Assembly: GCA_045592745.1 (NCBI GenBank)
Contig: JAZNVH010000025.1
Span: forward strand, 124,001 to 188,000
Reading direction: 5' to 3'
DNA from: Aphodoplasma sp045592745
GTDB taxonomy: Bacteria > Bacillota > Clostridia > UBA1381 > UMGS1253
Length of the DNA: 64,000 nucleotides
The translations under genes and the position numbers were made by a program. The notes beneath the pieces were generated by a model, which was given only the letters and a program-made list of their open reading frames with translations, was not told the origin of the DNA and did no database searches. Below, piece by piece: positions 36,678-44,582 of this stretch; position 1 is the first letter of the stretch, and every line of letters starts with the position of its first letter.

Positions 36678-38456
36678 ATGGATTCACTAAAGGGTATTAA
36701 ACGCAGTCATTACTGCGGACAGCTTTCAGAAGCTAATATAGGACAAACAGTTACAGTTATGGGATGGGTTGACGTATACCGCAATCTTGGTTCGCTTATA
36801 TTTGTAGATTTGCGCGACCGCTATGGCAAAATTCAGCTTTCTTTTGATACAGATATTAACAAGGATTTGTTTGAAAAAGCCGCATCACTAAGAAGCGAAT
36901 ATGTTATCGCCGCAATAGGTGAGGTTGTGCTTCGTAGCGCGCCTAATCCAAAAATTCCTACAGGTACTATCGAAATTAAAGTAAACGAACTTCGTATACT
37001 CAGCAAATCCGAAACGCCTCCTTTTGAAATAAAAGATGAAACAGATGTAAAGGATGAACTCAGATTAAAGTACCGTTATCTTGATTTGCGTCGTAAACCG
37101 ATGCACCAAAACCTTGTATTAAGACATAAGGTTGCAAAGATTGCACGCGATTTCTACGATGAAAACGGTTTTCTTGAAATTGAAACGCCAATTCTTACCA
37201 AAAGTACGCCTGAGGGTGCGCGTGATTATCTTGTACCAAGCAGAATACATCACGGCAAGTTTTATGCGCTTCCGCAGTCACCACAGCTTTATAAGCAGAT
37301 TTTGATGCTTTCAGGAATGGACCGATATTTCCAGATTGCAAAGTGCTTCCGTGATGAAGATTTGCGTGCAGACAGACAGCCCGAATTTACACAAATTGAC
37401 CTTGAGATGTCATTTGTTGAGATAGACGATGTAATCGAAGTAAATGAACGTATGATTGCGCGCGTATTTAAAGAAGTTATGGGAATGGATATACAAACTC
37501 CTTTCATGCGTATGCCTTACAAAGAGGCAATGGAGCGTTTTGGTTCTGATAAGCCCGATACACGTTTTGGACTTGAAATTGTTAATATAAGCAATATTGT
37601 AAAAGATTGTGGCTTTGGAGTATTTGCCGGTGCGGTAAAAGACGGCGGTAGCGTAAGAGCTATAAATATAGATGGTGGCGCAGATAAATTGAGCCGCAAA
37701 GACCTCGATTCTCTCGGTGAATTTGTAAAAACATACCGTGCAAAAGGTCTTGCATGGATGGTACGTGAAGAAAATGGGGTGCGTTCACCAATTGCAAAAT
37801 TCTTAACAGAAGATGAAATTAATGCAATTTTTGAAAAAATGGGCACTAAGGTAGGGGATACAGTTGTTTTTGTTGCAGACAAAGACAAAGTTGTGTTTGA
37901 TTCACTTGGAGCACTCCGCTGTGAAATTGCACGCAGACTTGATTTAATTGATAAAAACAAGTTTAACTTATTATGGGTTACAGAATTTCCGCTTCTCGAG
38001 TATGACGAGGAAGAGGGACGCTATGTTGCAATGCATCATCCGTTCACTTCGCCGATGGACGAGGACGTTGAGTTTCTTGAAACTGACCCTGGCCGCGTTC
38101 GCGCAAAAGCATATGATATCATATTAAACGGTTGTGAGCTTGGTGGCGGCAGTATAAGAATATTTAACTCGCAATTGCAGGAGAAAATGTTTGAGGTAAT
38201 AGGCCTTGAAAAAGAAGAGGCACAGGCACGTTTCGGTTATCTGCTTGAGGCATTTAAGTATGGTACACCGCCACATGGCGGCATGGCTTATGGACTTGAC
38301 AGATTTGTAATGCTTCTTTGCGGAGCAGAATCAATAAGGGAAGTAATTGCATTTCCGAAAGTTCAAAACGCTTCAGAACTTATGACAAATTCACCCGATA
38401 TTGTATATGAAAAGCAATTAGAAGAGCTTGGAATTAAATCCTGCGAAGAAAAATAA
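36678..38456 (+). CDS. aspS: Aspartyl-tRNA synthetase
   Basis: 592-residue bacterial-type AspRS. The OB-fold anticodon domain opens with SHYCGQLSEANIGQTVTVMG. Class II motifs are YRYLDLRRKPMHQNL, FRDEDLRADRQPEFTQIDLE and PPHGGMAYGLDRFVMLLCG. The inserted GAD domain lies in the middle. Whether it charges only tRNA-Asp or also tRNA-Asn cannot be decided here. A strong terminator follows. Confidence 0.97.
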   Translation: MDSLKGIKRSHYCGQLSEANIGQTVTVMGWVDVYRNLGSLIFVDLRDRYGKIQLSFDTDINKDLFEKAASLRSEYVIAAIGEVVLRSAPNPKIPTGTIEIKVNELRILSKSETPPFEIKDETDVKDELRLKYRYLDLRRKPMHQNLVLRHKVAKIARDFYDENGFLEIETPILTKSTPEGARDYLVPSRIHHGKFYALPQSPQLYKQILMLSGMDRYFQIAKCFRDEDLRADRQPEFTQIDLEMSFVEIDDVIEVNERMIARVFKEVMGMDIQTPFMRMPYKEAMERFGSDKPDTRFGLEIVNISNIVKDCGFGVFAGAVKDGGSVRAINIDGGADKLSRKDLDSLGEFVKTYRAKGLAWMVREENGVRSPIAKFLTEDEINAIFEKMGTKVGDTVVFVADKDKVVFDSLGALRCEIARRLDLIDKNKFNLLWVTEFPLLEYDEEEGRYVAMHHPFTSPMDEDVEFLETDPGRVRAKAYDIILNGCELGGGSIRIFNSQLQEKMFEVIGLEKEEAQARFGYLLEAFKYGTPPHGGMAYGLDRFVMLLCGAESIREVIAFPKVQNASELMTNSPDIVYEKQLEELGIKSCEEK

Positions 38457-38467
38457 ATAAAAACTAA

Positions 38468-38510
38468 AACCTTGTATCAGTAAAAAGAATTCTTGATACA
38501 AGGTTTTTTT
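38468..38510 (+). terminator. Terminator after aspS
   Basis: Perfect 12-bp stem AACCTTGTATCA (38468-38479) with TGATACAAGGTT (38494-38505), then T-rich. Confidence 0.9.
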
Positions 38511-38547
38511 ATGTCATAAATAAGAAATAGGGGAAATTTTTAAATAA

Positions 38548-38585
38548 ATCTAATTCTTATAAATTGTTCTTTATAAGAATTAGAT
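38548..38585 (-). terminator. AT-rich hairpin downstream of ytxC
   Basis: ATCTAATTCTTATAAA (38548-38563) and its exact inverse (38570-38585) form a 16-bp perfect stem with a TTGTTC loop, 20 bases past the ytxC stop on the minus strand. The following minus-strand bases are A/T-rich (TTTATTTAAAAATTT). It probably ends the ytxC transcript, but the T-run is imperfect. Confidence 0.6.
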
Positions 38586-38604
38586 GTGTATTTTTAAAGA
38601 AATA

Positions 38605-39375
38605 TCAGTTATATATCTCTTTGTTACATATTTCGCATCCACTACACATTATAATCCGGTTATCAAAAATTTTCTGAAGTGTTTCTAATAACTGTTTATT
38701 TTTTATTTTCTGGAACTGATGTATTATAATTTTCTGTGGCGCCATACTTATAAGTGCTGATAATAAAAAATCATCTTCATTTATTATATCCTGCTCGTTT
38801 TCAAGACTTATCCCCAAAACCTGACTCTGTGAGAGCTCTTCAAAATTTTCGTCACATATACTGTATCGTTTATCACTTTTTAAAAAGATATGAGCAAGCT
38901 TAATTATTGGCATTTGCAATGCTACAAACTCTTTAAGCATCATTATGAAGTTTTCATACTCAGTTTTTACAAAATAATCATCTACAATATAATCTATTAA
39001 TTTTTCAAGTTCTTCTATATATTTTCCCAATCTGAACAGTATAAATCCTTCTAAAACTATACTGTCTTTATTTTCTTTCCTAAAATAATTATCCAATTCG
39101 CCTTTTATAAGGTTTTTATTAGCATTGCTCTCGCTCAAACAAATGTTCGAAAAAGCTTTTTTTGCAGATTTGTATATATCTATTTTATCTTTTTTATCAA
39201 AATAATCATAATTTCTATTAATTATAAGCTTTAAAAAATACTCATTATATTTATCTATAATATATGTTGCTAAGTCATCATAAAACTGCTCAACATCCTG
39301 CATATTCTGAAAATTAAATGTTATATAATTAATTTTTGAATCATTTGTAAGTCCAAGAGATAACGTTTTTATCAC
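38605..39375 (-). CDS. ytxC: YtxC-like putative sporulation protein
   Basis: 256 residues, no signal peptide or membrane span. The pattern VLEGFILFRLGKYIEELEKL, then IVDDYFVKTEYENFIMMLKEFV, matches the YtxC family of putative sporulation proteins. The C-terminus carries CSGCEICN, a CxxCxxC cluster. The start is taken as GTG 39375, eight codons into the longer frame (TTG 39396), because AAGGGTG lies just upstream of the GTG and because a sigma-E-like promoter would start transcription near 39398. The function is unknown. Confidence 0.72.
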   Translation of the reverse strand: MIKTLSLGLTNDSKINYITFNFQNMQDVEQFYDDLATYIIDKYNEYFLKLIINRNYDYFDKKDKIDIYKSAKKAFSNICLSESNANKNLIKGELDNYFRKENKDSIVLEGFILFRLGKYIEELEKLIDYIVDDYFVKTEYENFIMMLKEFVALQMPIIKLAHIFLKSDKRYSICDENFEELSQSQVLGISLENEQDIINEDDFLLSALISMAPQKIIIHQFQKIKNKQLLETLQKIFDNRIIMCSGCEICNKEIYN

Positions 39376-39404
39376 ACGTTCACACCCTTCTTTCAAGATA
39401 GATT

Positions 39405-39433
39405 TAGTATGTCAATCACGTGTGTATATATTC
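39405..39433 (-). promoter_or_regulatory. Sigma-E-like promoter of ytxC
   Basis: Minus strand GAATATA (39433-39427), 15-base spacer, CATACTA (39411-39405). It resembles the mother-cell sigma-E consensus and has no good sigma-A -10 alternative. Family knowledge and position support it; sequence alone is suggestive. Confidence 0.45.
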
Positions 39434-39450
39434 AAGCAAAAATAGGTATA

Positions 39451-40197
39451 TTAAGCGTATGCAATCGGAAGAATTGAGCCTATATCTACTATATTATCGG
39501 GTGTTAAGTTTTTGACCTTTACACCATGCTTGCTGCAAAATCCAGAAATTTCCATAAAATTAATATGTTTTTCCACATTACCTGCAACAGCTAAAACATC
39601 TTTGCTTATAAGTCCTGTAGCTCCTCCAAAAAAGCCGTATTCAAAGCCTTTTAACAAAACATCGCCTGTATTTATTTTTAATACATCCATACCGTTTTCC
39701 ACACCTTTTTCATATATGGAAACATCGTCTGTTATAAAGGTATTTTCTGCTACAATGCAAACGTTGCATTTGCTATATCCCTGAGCCACATCTATAAATT
39801 GTACATTTTTGCTTTGCTGCTGTATTATTGCGTCTGTATACTTTGTATTGTGAAATGCAAAATTTGAAACTCGCGCTACATTATATGCAATATCAAATGG
39901 ATATGTACCTGTGACTTTTGAAAAACCTTTTATTAATTTTATGCCCGGCAGAGTGAGCGTTTGCATATAATAATCATAAGCAGAAGGTTCACAAACAAAA
40001 GTATTTCCGCCTATATGATATATCCCCATATCAGGATGTGTGCTTACCGCATCCTGCAAAGAAGCAATTTTACAGCTTAGAAACACTGTTATGCCCATAT
40101 CTTCAAGAGATTTTATAATTTTTTTGTCGCTATAACAGTCTATTATAACATAACCAACTTGTCTTTTTGGCAAATTAGGCACTGATAAAAACTCCAT
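39451..40197 (-). CDS. DUF6873-like protein (GME-like fold)
   Basis: 248 residues, soluble, no signal peptide. It starts FLSVPNLPKRQVGYVIIDCY, has HPDMGIYHIGGNTFVCEPS, AYNVARVSNFAFHNTKYTD, DVAQGYSKCNVCIVAENTF and ends NIVDIGSILPIAYA. I recall these blocks from a clostridial family now called DUF6873, which is placed in the guanidine-modifying-enzyme fold. The conserved His, Asp and Cys residues could form an active site, but no reaction is known. SD AAGGGGAG lies upstream. It sits 55 bases upstream of the ytxC promoter region on the same strand. Confidence 0.65.
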   Translation of the reverse strand: MEFLSVPNLPKRQVGYVIIDCYSDKKIIKSLEDMGITVFLSCKIASLQDAVSTHPDMGIYHIGGNTFVCEPSAYDYYMQTLTLPGIKLIKGFSKVTGTYPFDIAYNVARVSNFAFHNTKYTDAIIQQQSKNVQFIDVAQGYSKCNVCIVAENTFITDDVSIYEKGVENGMDVLKINTGDVLLKGFEYGFFGGATGLISKDVLAVAGNVEKHINFMEISGFCSKHGVKVKNLTPDNIVDIGSILPIAYA

Positions 40198-40280
40198 GCT
40201 CTCCCCTTCTTCTTTCTTTAAGTTTGTTTCAAGCTCTTTTTTGTTTACATAATATAATTATAGTAAATTTAATGCTTTTA

Positions 40281-40309
40281 TTCACAAAACAAATATTTTG
40301 TCATAAATT
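40281..40309 (+). promoter_or_regulatory. Possible promoter of the small RNA
   Basis: TTCACA (40281-40286), 17-base spacer, TAAATT (40304-40309). Five and four matches to consensus, so it is only moderate. Confidence 0.4.
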
Positions 40310-40315
40310 AATATT

Positions 40316-40413
40316 GTAATAAACAGCTTTGGTATTTTCGGCCAAACCAAAAGTTAGGCCGTTAAAATACTCCGCAGGAATTTGCCCCTCCTTAATTCCT
40401 GCGGACTTTTTTT
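40316..40413 (+). ncRNA. Candidate small RNA with anti-Shine-Dalgarno loop
   Basis: Two adjacent strong hairpins lie in a 274-base gap with no plus-strand gene for 1.8 kb upstream. Hairpin 1 pairs 332-343 with 357-370 of the 40 kb block (12 bp, two-base bulge). Hairpin 2 is a perfect 12-bp stem, TCCGCAGGAATT (40371-40382) with AATTCCTGCGGA (40394-40405), followed by seven T. Its 11-base loop TGCCCCTCCTT holds CCTCCTT, the 16S anti-SD sequence. A promoter TTCACA-17-TAAATT (40281-40309) would start the RNA near 40316, giving about 98 nt. It could act by pairing with ribosome-binding sites. Confidence 0.55.
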
Positions 40414-40422
40414 ATCTATAAA

Positions 40423-40459
40423 AAAGTATCCGCAACACTATACTGTTTGCGAATACTTT
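40423..40459 (-). terminator. Terminator after ireB
   Basis: AAAGTAT-C-CGCAA (40423-40435) pairs with TTGCG-A-ATACTTT (40447-40459), one mismatch. On the minus strand it is followed by a T-rich run. Confidence 0.8.
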
Positions 40460-40471
40460 AAAATTTTTTTA

Positions 40472-40726
40472 TTAAAGCTCTTTTAAATAATTTTTAACAA
40501 GCTCTTCCAATATTTCATCACGCTCAACGCGGTTTATAATGCTTCGTGCGTTATTATAATTAGTGATGTATGTCGGGTCACCGGAGAGAATATATCCCAC
40601 AATCTGGCTTACCGGATTATAACCTTTAACCCTTAAAGCATTATACACTGTACATATAATTTCGCGCACCTCTTTTGTGCGTTCATTTTCCATATTATCA
40701 AATTTCATTGTTTCGTAATTAGGCAT
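40472..40726 (-). CDS. ireB: IreB family regulatory phosphoprotein
   Basis: 84-residue UPF0297/IreB protein. GYNPVSQIVGYILSGDPTYI and ARSIINRVERDEILEELVK are diagnostic. In Enterococcus, IreB is phosphorylated by the PASTA kinase IreK on N-terminal Thr residues and tunes cephalosporin resistance. Thr6 and Thr17 are candidates here. It normally lies between alaS and ruvX; neither is present, so the gene has moved. It has its own promoter and terminator. Confidence 0.9.
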   Translation of the reverse strand: MPNYETMKFDNMENERTKEVREIICTVYNALRVKGYNPVSQIVGYILSGDPTYITNYNNARSIINRVERDEILEELVKNYLKEL

Positions 40727-40758
40727 ATATTTCGCCTCCTTTATTAAAATACAACATC

Positions 40759-40787
40759 ATTATACTATAAAAAAACAAACAATTCAA
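40759..40787 (-). promoter_or_regulatory. Promoter of ireB
   Basis: Minus strand TTGAAT (40787-40782), 17-base spacer, TATAAT (40764-40759). SD AAAGGAGG precedes the ATG. Confidence 0.75.
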
Positions 40788-40820
40788 GAATTTTTTTAAT
40801 AGTTTATATACAATTTACAA

Positions 40821-41276
40821 TTAATACACAAACATATACATTATAATTGCAATAGCAATTCCAAGTGTAGCGCCTGCAATCACTTCAAACGGAGTATGTC
40901 CTATAAGCTCTTTTAGTCTTTCGCCCTGTATTTTTGGTCCTTCATCCCAATGTTCTATAATCTGATTAAGTATAGCTGCCTGTTTTCCTGCTGCACGTCT
41001 CACGCCTGAAGCATCGTACATAACTACTAAAGCAAGCACGAAACATATAGCAAAACCTTCGCTATCAAAGCCATTTTTTAATCCTATCATAACAGCAAGC
41101 GATGTAACAAATGATGAATGTGAACTTGGCATACCACCCGAGCCAACAAAGCGTGAAAAATCAAAACGCTTTTCGCTGACAAGCACGGTAATTACCTTGA
41201 TAAGTTGTGCGACAAACCACGAAAGAATTGCCACCCAAAAAGCCTGATTGTAATATAACTCATAAAAAAAAGTCAT
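40821..41276 (-). CDS. Divergent PAP2 family membrane protein
   Basis: 151 residues with about four membrane spans. It carries the DUF212 blocks WFVAQLIKVI, GSGGMPSSHSSFVTSLAVMIG and LIGHTPFEVIAGATLGI. PSSH and GHTPFEV resemble the phosphatidic acid phosphatase (PAP2) signature and suggest action on a lipid phosphate. It lies directly downstream of ispA, which makes prenyl diphosphates, so a polyprenyl phosphate is a reasonable but unproven substrate. Confidence 0.88.
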   Translation of the reverse strand: MTFFYELYYNQAFWVAILSWFVAQLIKVITVLVSEKRFDFSRFVGSGGMPSSHSSFVTSLAVMIGLKNGFDSEGFAICFVLALVVMYDASGVRRAAGKQAAILNQIIEHWDEGPKIQGERLKELIGHTPFEVIAGATLGIAIAIIMYMFVY

Positions 41277-41296
41277 AATTTTCTCTCCTATGTAAA

Positions 41297-42178
41297 TTAA
41301 TTATCTCTTTTCAAAAGATAATCAGTGAAATCAATTAAAAAACTTGCTTTTTCTCCAAATTCACCAAGCAGCGCCTTTGCTTTATTTGTGCTTTCTTCAA
41401 GCATCTCTTTTGCTTTGTCAATGCCATAAAGCGACACATAGGTATTTTTACAAAGCTCGCTGTCTCCGCCTATAGGCTTGCCAAGTTTTAATGCGTCGCC
41501 TTCTACATCTAAAATATCATCTTTTATCTGAAATGCGAGTCCAAGATTTATAGAATATTCTTCTAATAGCTTGATTTTTTCCTCATCTGCGCCGGCACAA
41601 ATCGCACCACAAACAGCAGCGCTTCGAATAAGTGCCCCTGTCTTTTTTGTATGAAGCTGTCGCATTGTATCTTCATCAATAACCTTATTTTCGCTTAATA
41701 TATCAATAACCTGACCACCGATCATACCGCCAATTCCAGAGCAAGCCGCCATATAAGATGCTGCTTTAATAGTTTTTTCGGGATTTGTATATGCGCTTGA
41801 AAGCATTGTTTCAAAAGCGTAATTCAAAAGTGCATCGCCTGCTAAAACAGCAATCGCCTCACCAAAAACAATATGATTAGTTTTTCGTCCACGGCGCAAA
41901 TTAGAATTATCCATAGCCGGCAAGTCATCATGTATAAGCGAATATGTATGAATCATTTCAAGTGCACACGCAAATGGCATAACAGCGTCGGTGTTATCAT
42001 TAAATAATTCACATGACGCCATCATCAGCACCGGTCTTATACGTTTTCCACCTGCAAACAAGCTGTATCGCATAGACTCAAGTATTGTTGACGGTACGTC
42101 TGTTTTATTTTCGAGATACTTTTCAAGATATGTATTTATAGTATTTACTTTGTTATTAAATTCCGTCTTAAAATCCAT
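41297..42178 (-). CDS. ispA: Farnesyl/geranyl diphosphate synthase
   Basis: 293-residue trans-prenyltransferase. The first Asp-rich motif DDLPAMDN and second motif KDDILD bracket the Mg-isoprenoid site. GGKRIRPVLMMA binds isopentenyl diphosphate. The frame is open upstream (42214), but the SD GGAGA serves ATG 42178, one base after the xseB stop (TAATATG), so translation is likely coupled. The product length cannot be read without a structure-based look at residues before the first motif. Confidence 0.94.
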   Translation of the reverse strand: MDFKTEFNNKVNTINTYLEKYLENKTDVPSTILESMRYSLFAGGKRIRPVLMMASCELFNDNTDAVMPFACALEMIHTYSLIHDDLPAMDNSNLRRGRKTNHIVFGEAIAVLAGDALLNYAFETMLSSAYTNPEKTIKAASYMAACSGIGGMIGGQVIDILSENKVIDEDTMRQLHTKKTGALIRSAAVCGAICAGADEEKIKLLEEYSINLGLAFQIKDDILDVEGDALKLGKPIGGDSELCKNTYVSLYGIDKAKEMLEESTNKAKALLGEFGEKASFLIDFTDYLLKRDN

Positions 42179-42179
42179 A

Positions 42180-42428
42180 TTATTCTCCATCTTTCGACAA
42201 AAAATCACTTTCAATTATTTCGCCATCTTTTTTCAAAAGGACATTAACCTTGTGTTCTGCTTCATCAAGTAGTTTATTGCATTGCCCCGACAAAACCACA
42301 CCACGCTCAAATAATTTCAAAGATTCATCGAGTGAAATGTCATTTTTTTCAAGGTTTTTCACTATTTCTTCGAGTTCTTCAATACTTTTTTCAAGGTTTA
42401 TAGTTTCGTTTTTCTTACTTGCACTCAT
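42180..42428 (-). CDS. xseB: Exodeoxyribonuclease VII small subunit
   Basis: 82-residue helical protein. NLEKSIEELEEIVKNLEKND and LDESLKLFERGVVLSGQC form the XseB signature. The ATG at 42428 has AAAGGAAG upstream; a TTG at 42449 is in frame but overlaps that region. It sits between xseA and ispA, the standard order, and shares a TAATATG junction with ispA. Confidence 0.95.
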   Translation of the reverse strand: MSASKKNETINLEKSIEELEEIVKNLEKNDISLDESLKLFERGVVLSGQCNKLLDEAEHKVNVLLKKDGEIIESDFLSKDGE

Positions 42429-42457
42429 TATTTTCTTCCTTTCATGCAAAATTTTTA

Positions 42458-43654
42458 CTATATAAATTTTGCTCTTGTACTTCCGTCAGAAAGCACAAGC
42501 TCAAATTCATCGCCTTTTACTGCATCAGCTATAGCTTTTATTACATGTCCATCGTCTTGTCTTGCTATACTGTATCCCCTGCCCAGTACAGCCAAAGGAC
42601 TCATCGCATCAAGCTTTCCCGCTACAAGCTTAAACTTATCAGTTTTCTTTGATATAACAAGCCTTACATTTCTTTCAAGCCTCTTTGTAAGGTCATCTAT
42701 AAAAATTCTTGTATCAGCAAGTTTTGCCTTTGGATTTTTCGGTTCGAGCTTTGAAAGCATTTCTCTTTTAAATTTTATAAGATTAAGCATAGAAAATACT
42801 ATTCGCGATTTTAAAGAAGAAATTTTCTCGTTAAGCTCATAAACAGAAGGCACTGCAATCTCTGCTGCTGCAGAAGGCGTCGGTGCACGCATATCAGCCA
42901 CAAAATCAGCGATTGTAAAATCAGTTTCATGTCCAACTGCTGATATAACCGGTATCTTAGATGCAAAAATGGCGCGCGCTGTCGCCTCTTCGTTAAATGC
43001 CCACAAATCCTCAATTGAACCGCCACCTCGGCCAACAATCATGACATCAACACTTTGTGTATCATTAAAGTATTTTATACCTTCACAAATACCTGCTGAA
43101 GCGCCATCACCCTGAACAAGCGATGGATAAATAACTACTTTTGCGCACGGATAACGGCGTGAGAGTACATTTATTATATCACGTATTGCCGCGCCTGTTG
43201 TCGCAGTAATTACTCCGATAGACATAGGGTATTTAGGAATTGGCTTTTTAAACTCCTCGTTAAACAGTCCTTCCTGAGCAAGCTTTGCCTTTAATTGTTC
43301 ATACGCAATATGAAGTGAGCCAACCCCATCAGGCTGCATTTCTTCAATATACAATTGATACGCACCATCGCGTTCATACACAGACACTCTTCCGCGCGCC
43401 ATTACCTTCATACCGTTTTCAGGAGTAAAGCTAAGATGCGCCGCGCTCGATTTAAACATAACAGCTTTTAAAACTCCGCCTTCATCTTTAAGCGTAAGAT
43501 AACAATGCCCCGAATAGTGTTGCTTAAAGTTTGAAATCTCTCCCTTGACCCATATATTGTTTAAAATTTGTGCGCCATCTAAAACCTGTTTTATAAATTT
43601 ATTAAGCTGTGATACGGTTGCGGTATATATTTTTTCCTCCAATACATACTCCAC
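42458..43654 (-). CDS. xseA: Exodeoxyribonuclease VII large subunit
   Basis: 398-residue catalytic subunit. The OB-fold begins TATVSQLNKFIKQVLDG with IWVKGEISNFKQHYSGH. The nuclease domain has IGVITATTGAAIRDIINV, VGRGGGSIEDLWAFN and SAVGHETDFTIADFVAD. The start is unclear. GTG 43654 has an SD only one base away. The best SD (TGGAGG, 43641-43636) is five bases before an ATA at 43630, which would give a 390-residue protein. nusB lies upstream and xseB downstream. Confidence 0.95.
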   Translation of the reverse strand: MEYVLEEKIYTATVSQLNKFIKQVLDGAQILNNIWVKGEISNFKQHYSGHCYLTLKDEGGVLKAVMFKSSAAHLSFTPENGMKVMARGRVSVYERDGAYQLYIEEMQPDGVGSLHIAYEQLKAKLAQEGLFNEEFKKPIPKYPMSIGVITATTGAAIRDIINVLSRRYPCAKVVIYPSLVQGDGASAGICEGIKYFNDTQSVDVMIVGRGGGSIEDLWAFNEEATARAIFASKIPVISAVGHETDFTIADFVADMRAPTPSAAAEIAVPSVYELNEKISSLKSRIVFSMLNLIKFKREMLSKLEPKNPKAKLADTRIFIDDLTKRLERNVRLVISKKTDKFKLVAGKLDAMSPLAVLGRGYSIARQDDGHVIKAIADAVKGDEFELVLSDGSTRAKFI

Positions 43655-43677
43655 CCTTCATATCTGTTTTTTTTAGC

Positions 43678-44094
43678 TTATTTATTGCCTTTTAAAGCCC
43701 CGCTAAGCACTCCGTTGATAAACGAAGGTGCCTCATCAACGTCATACAGCTTTGCAAGCTCAACCGCTTCGTTTACCGATACTTTGTCCGGTATGTCTTC
43801 AACATAAACGATTTCGTACAAAGCCAGACGCAATACAGCAAGACTCACCTTTGAAAGACGCTCTATTTTCCATCCTGATTTTAGGTTCCCTGTAATCATA
43901 TCGTCGAGAGTATTCATATTTTCAAACACTCCGTTTGCCGTCGAAACAATATAATTGTACTGCTTTTTATCTGTCTTTTTAAGCTCTTCATTATCCGCCT
44001 CAAACATATCAACTACTTCCGGATAAGAATCTTTATGTGCTGTAATCTGAAATACGAGCTTAAAAGCCTCGCATCTTGCTTCTGTTCTGTTCAT
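43678..44094 (-). CDS. nusB: Transcription antitermination factor NusB
   Basis: 138-residue all-helical RNA-binding protein of rRNA antitermination. It starts MNRTEARCEAFKLVFQ and has WKIERLSKVSLAVLRLALYE and VSVNEAVELAKLYDVDEAP, then FINGVLSG at the C-terminus, all conserved in NusB. SD GGAGGT precedes the ATG. Confidence 0.96.
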   Translation of the reverse strand: MNRTEARCEAFKLVFQITAHKDSYPEVVDMFEADNEELKKTDKKQYNYIVSTANGVFENMNTLDDMITGNLKSGWKIERLSKVSLAVLRLALYEIVYVEDIPDKVSVNEAVELAKLYDVDEAPSFINGVLSGALKGNK

Positions 44095-44118
44095 ATGTGA
44101 CCTCCAAAAAAGTGATTT

Positions 44119-44553
44119 TTAGTCCTCAAGCGACATAATTTTCTCTACACGCTTAGCATGGCGTCCGCCCTCAAACGATGCAGACAAATACGAATTAACA
44201 ATTTCAAGCGCAATTTCAGGGCCGGTTGTTCTTCCGCCAAGGCACAACACATTTGCATCGTTATGCATTCTGCACATTTTTGCATCAAAACTACTGTGAC
44301 AAAGCGCCGCTCTTATTCCGCGCACCTTGTTTGCTGCAATGCTTATTCCAATGCCTGTCCCGCACACCAAAATTGCACGTTCGCACTCATTTTTTACAAC
44401 GGCCTGGCATACATCCTTTGCAACATCGGGATAATCAACTGAATCTGTATTATAGCACCCAAAATCCTTAACATCAACATTTTTTTCTTTCAAAAATTCG
44501 ATAATTTTTGCTTTTAACTCAAAACCACCATGGTCACTTCCGATTGCTATCAT
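44119..44553 (-). CDS. rpiB: Ribose-5-phosphate isomerase B
   Basis: 144-residue LacAB/RpiB isomerase that interconverts ribose-5-phosphate and ribulose-5-phosphate. AIGSDHGGFELK, ILVCGTGIGISIAANK (catalytic Cys) and ALCHSSFDAKMCRMHNDANV (catalytic His) fit RpiB. An SD GGAGGA lies upstream. Confidence 0.95.
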   Translation of the reverse strand: MIAIGSDHGGFELKAKIIEFLKEKNVDVKDFGCYNTDSVDYPDVAKDVCQAVVKNECERAILVCGTGIGISIAANKVRGIRAALCHSSFDAKMCRMHNDANVLCLGGRTTGPEIALEIVNSYLSASFEGGRHAKRVEKIMSLED

Positions 44554-44582
44554 TATTTATCCTCCTAAATATATTATGAATT

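Noticed and set aside
40198..40471. 6S RNA, T-box or known riboswitch between DUF6873 and ireB
   Set aside because: No matching core sequences; two simple hairpins fit a small regulatory RNA better.
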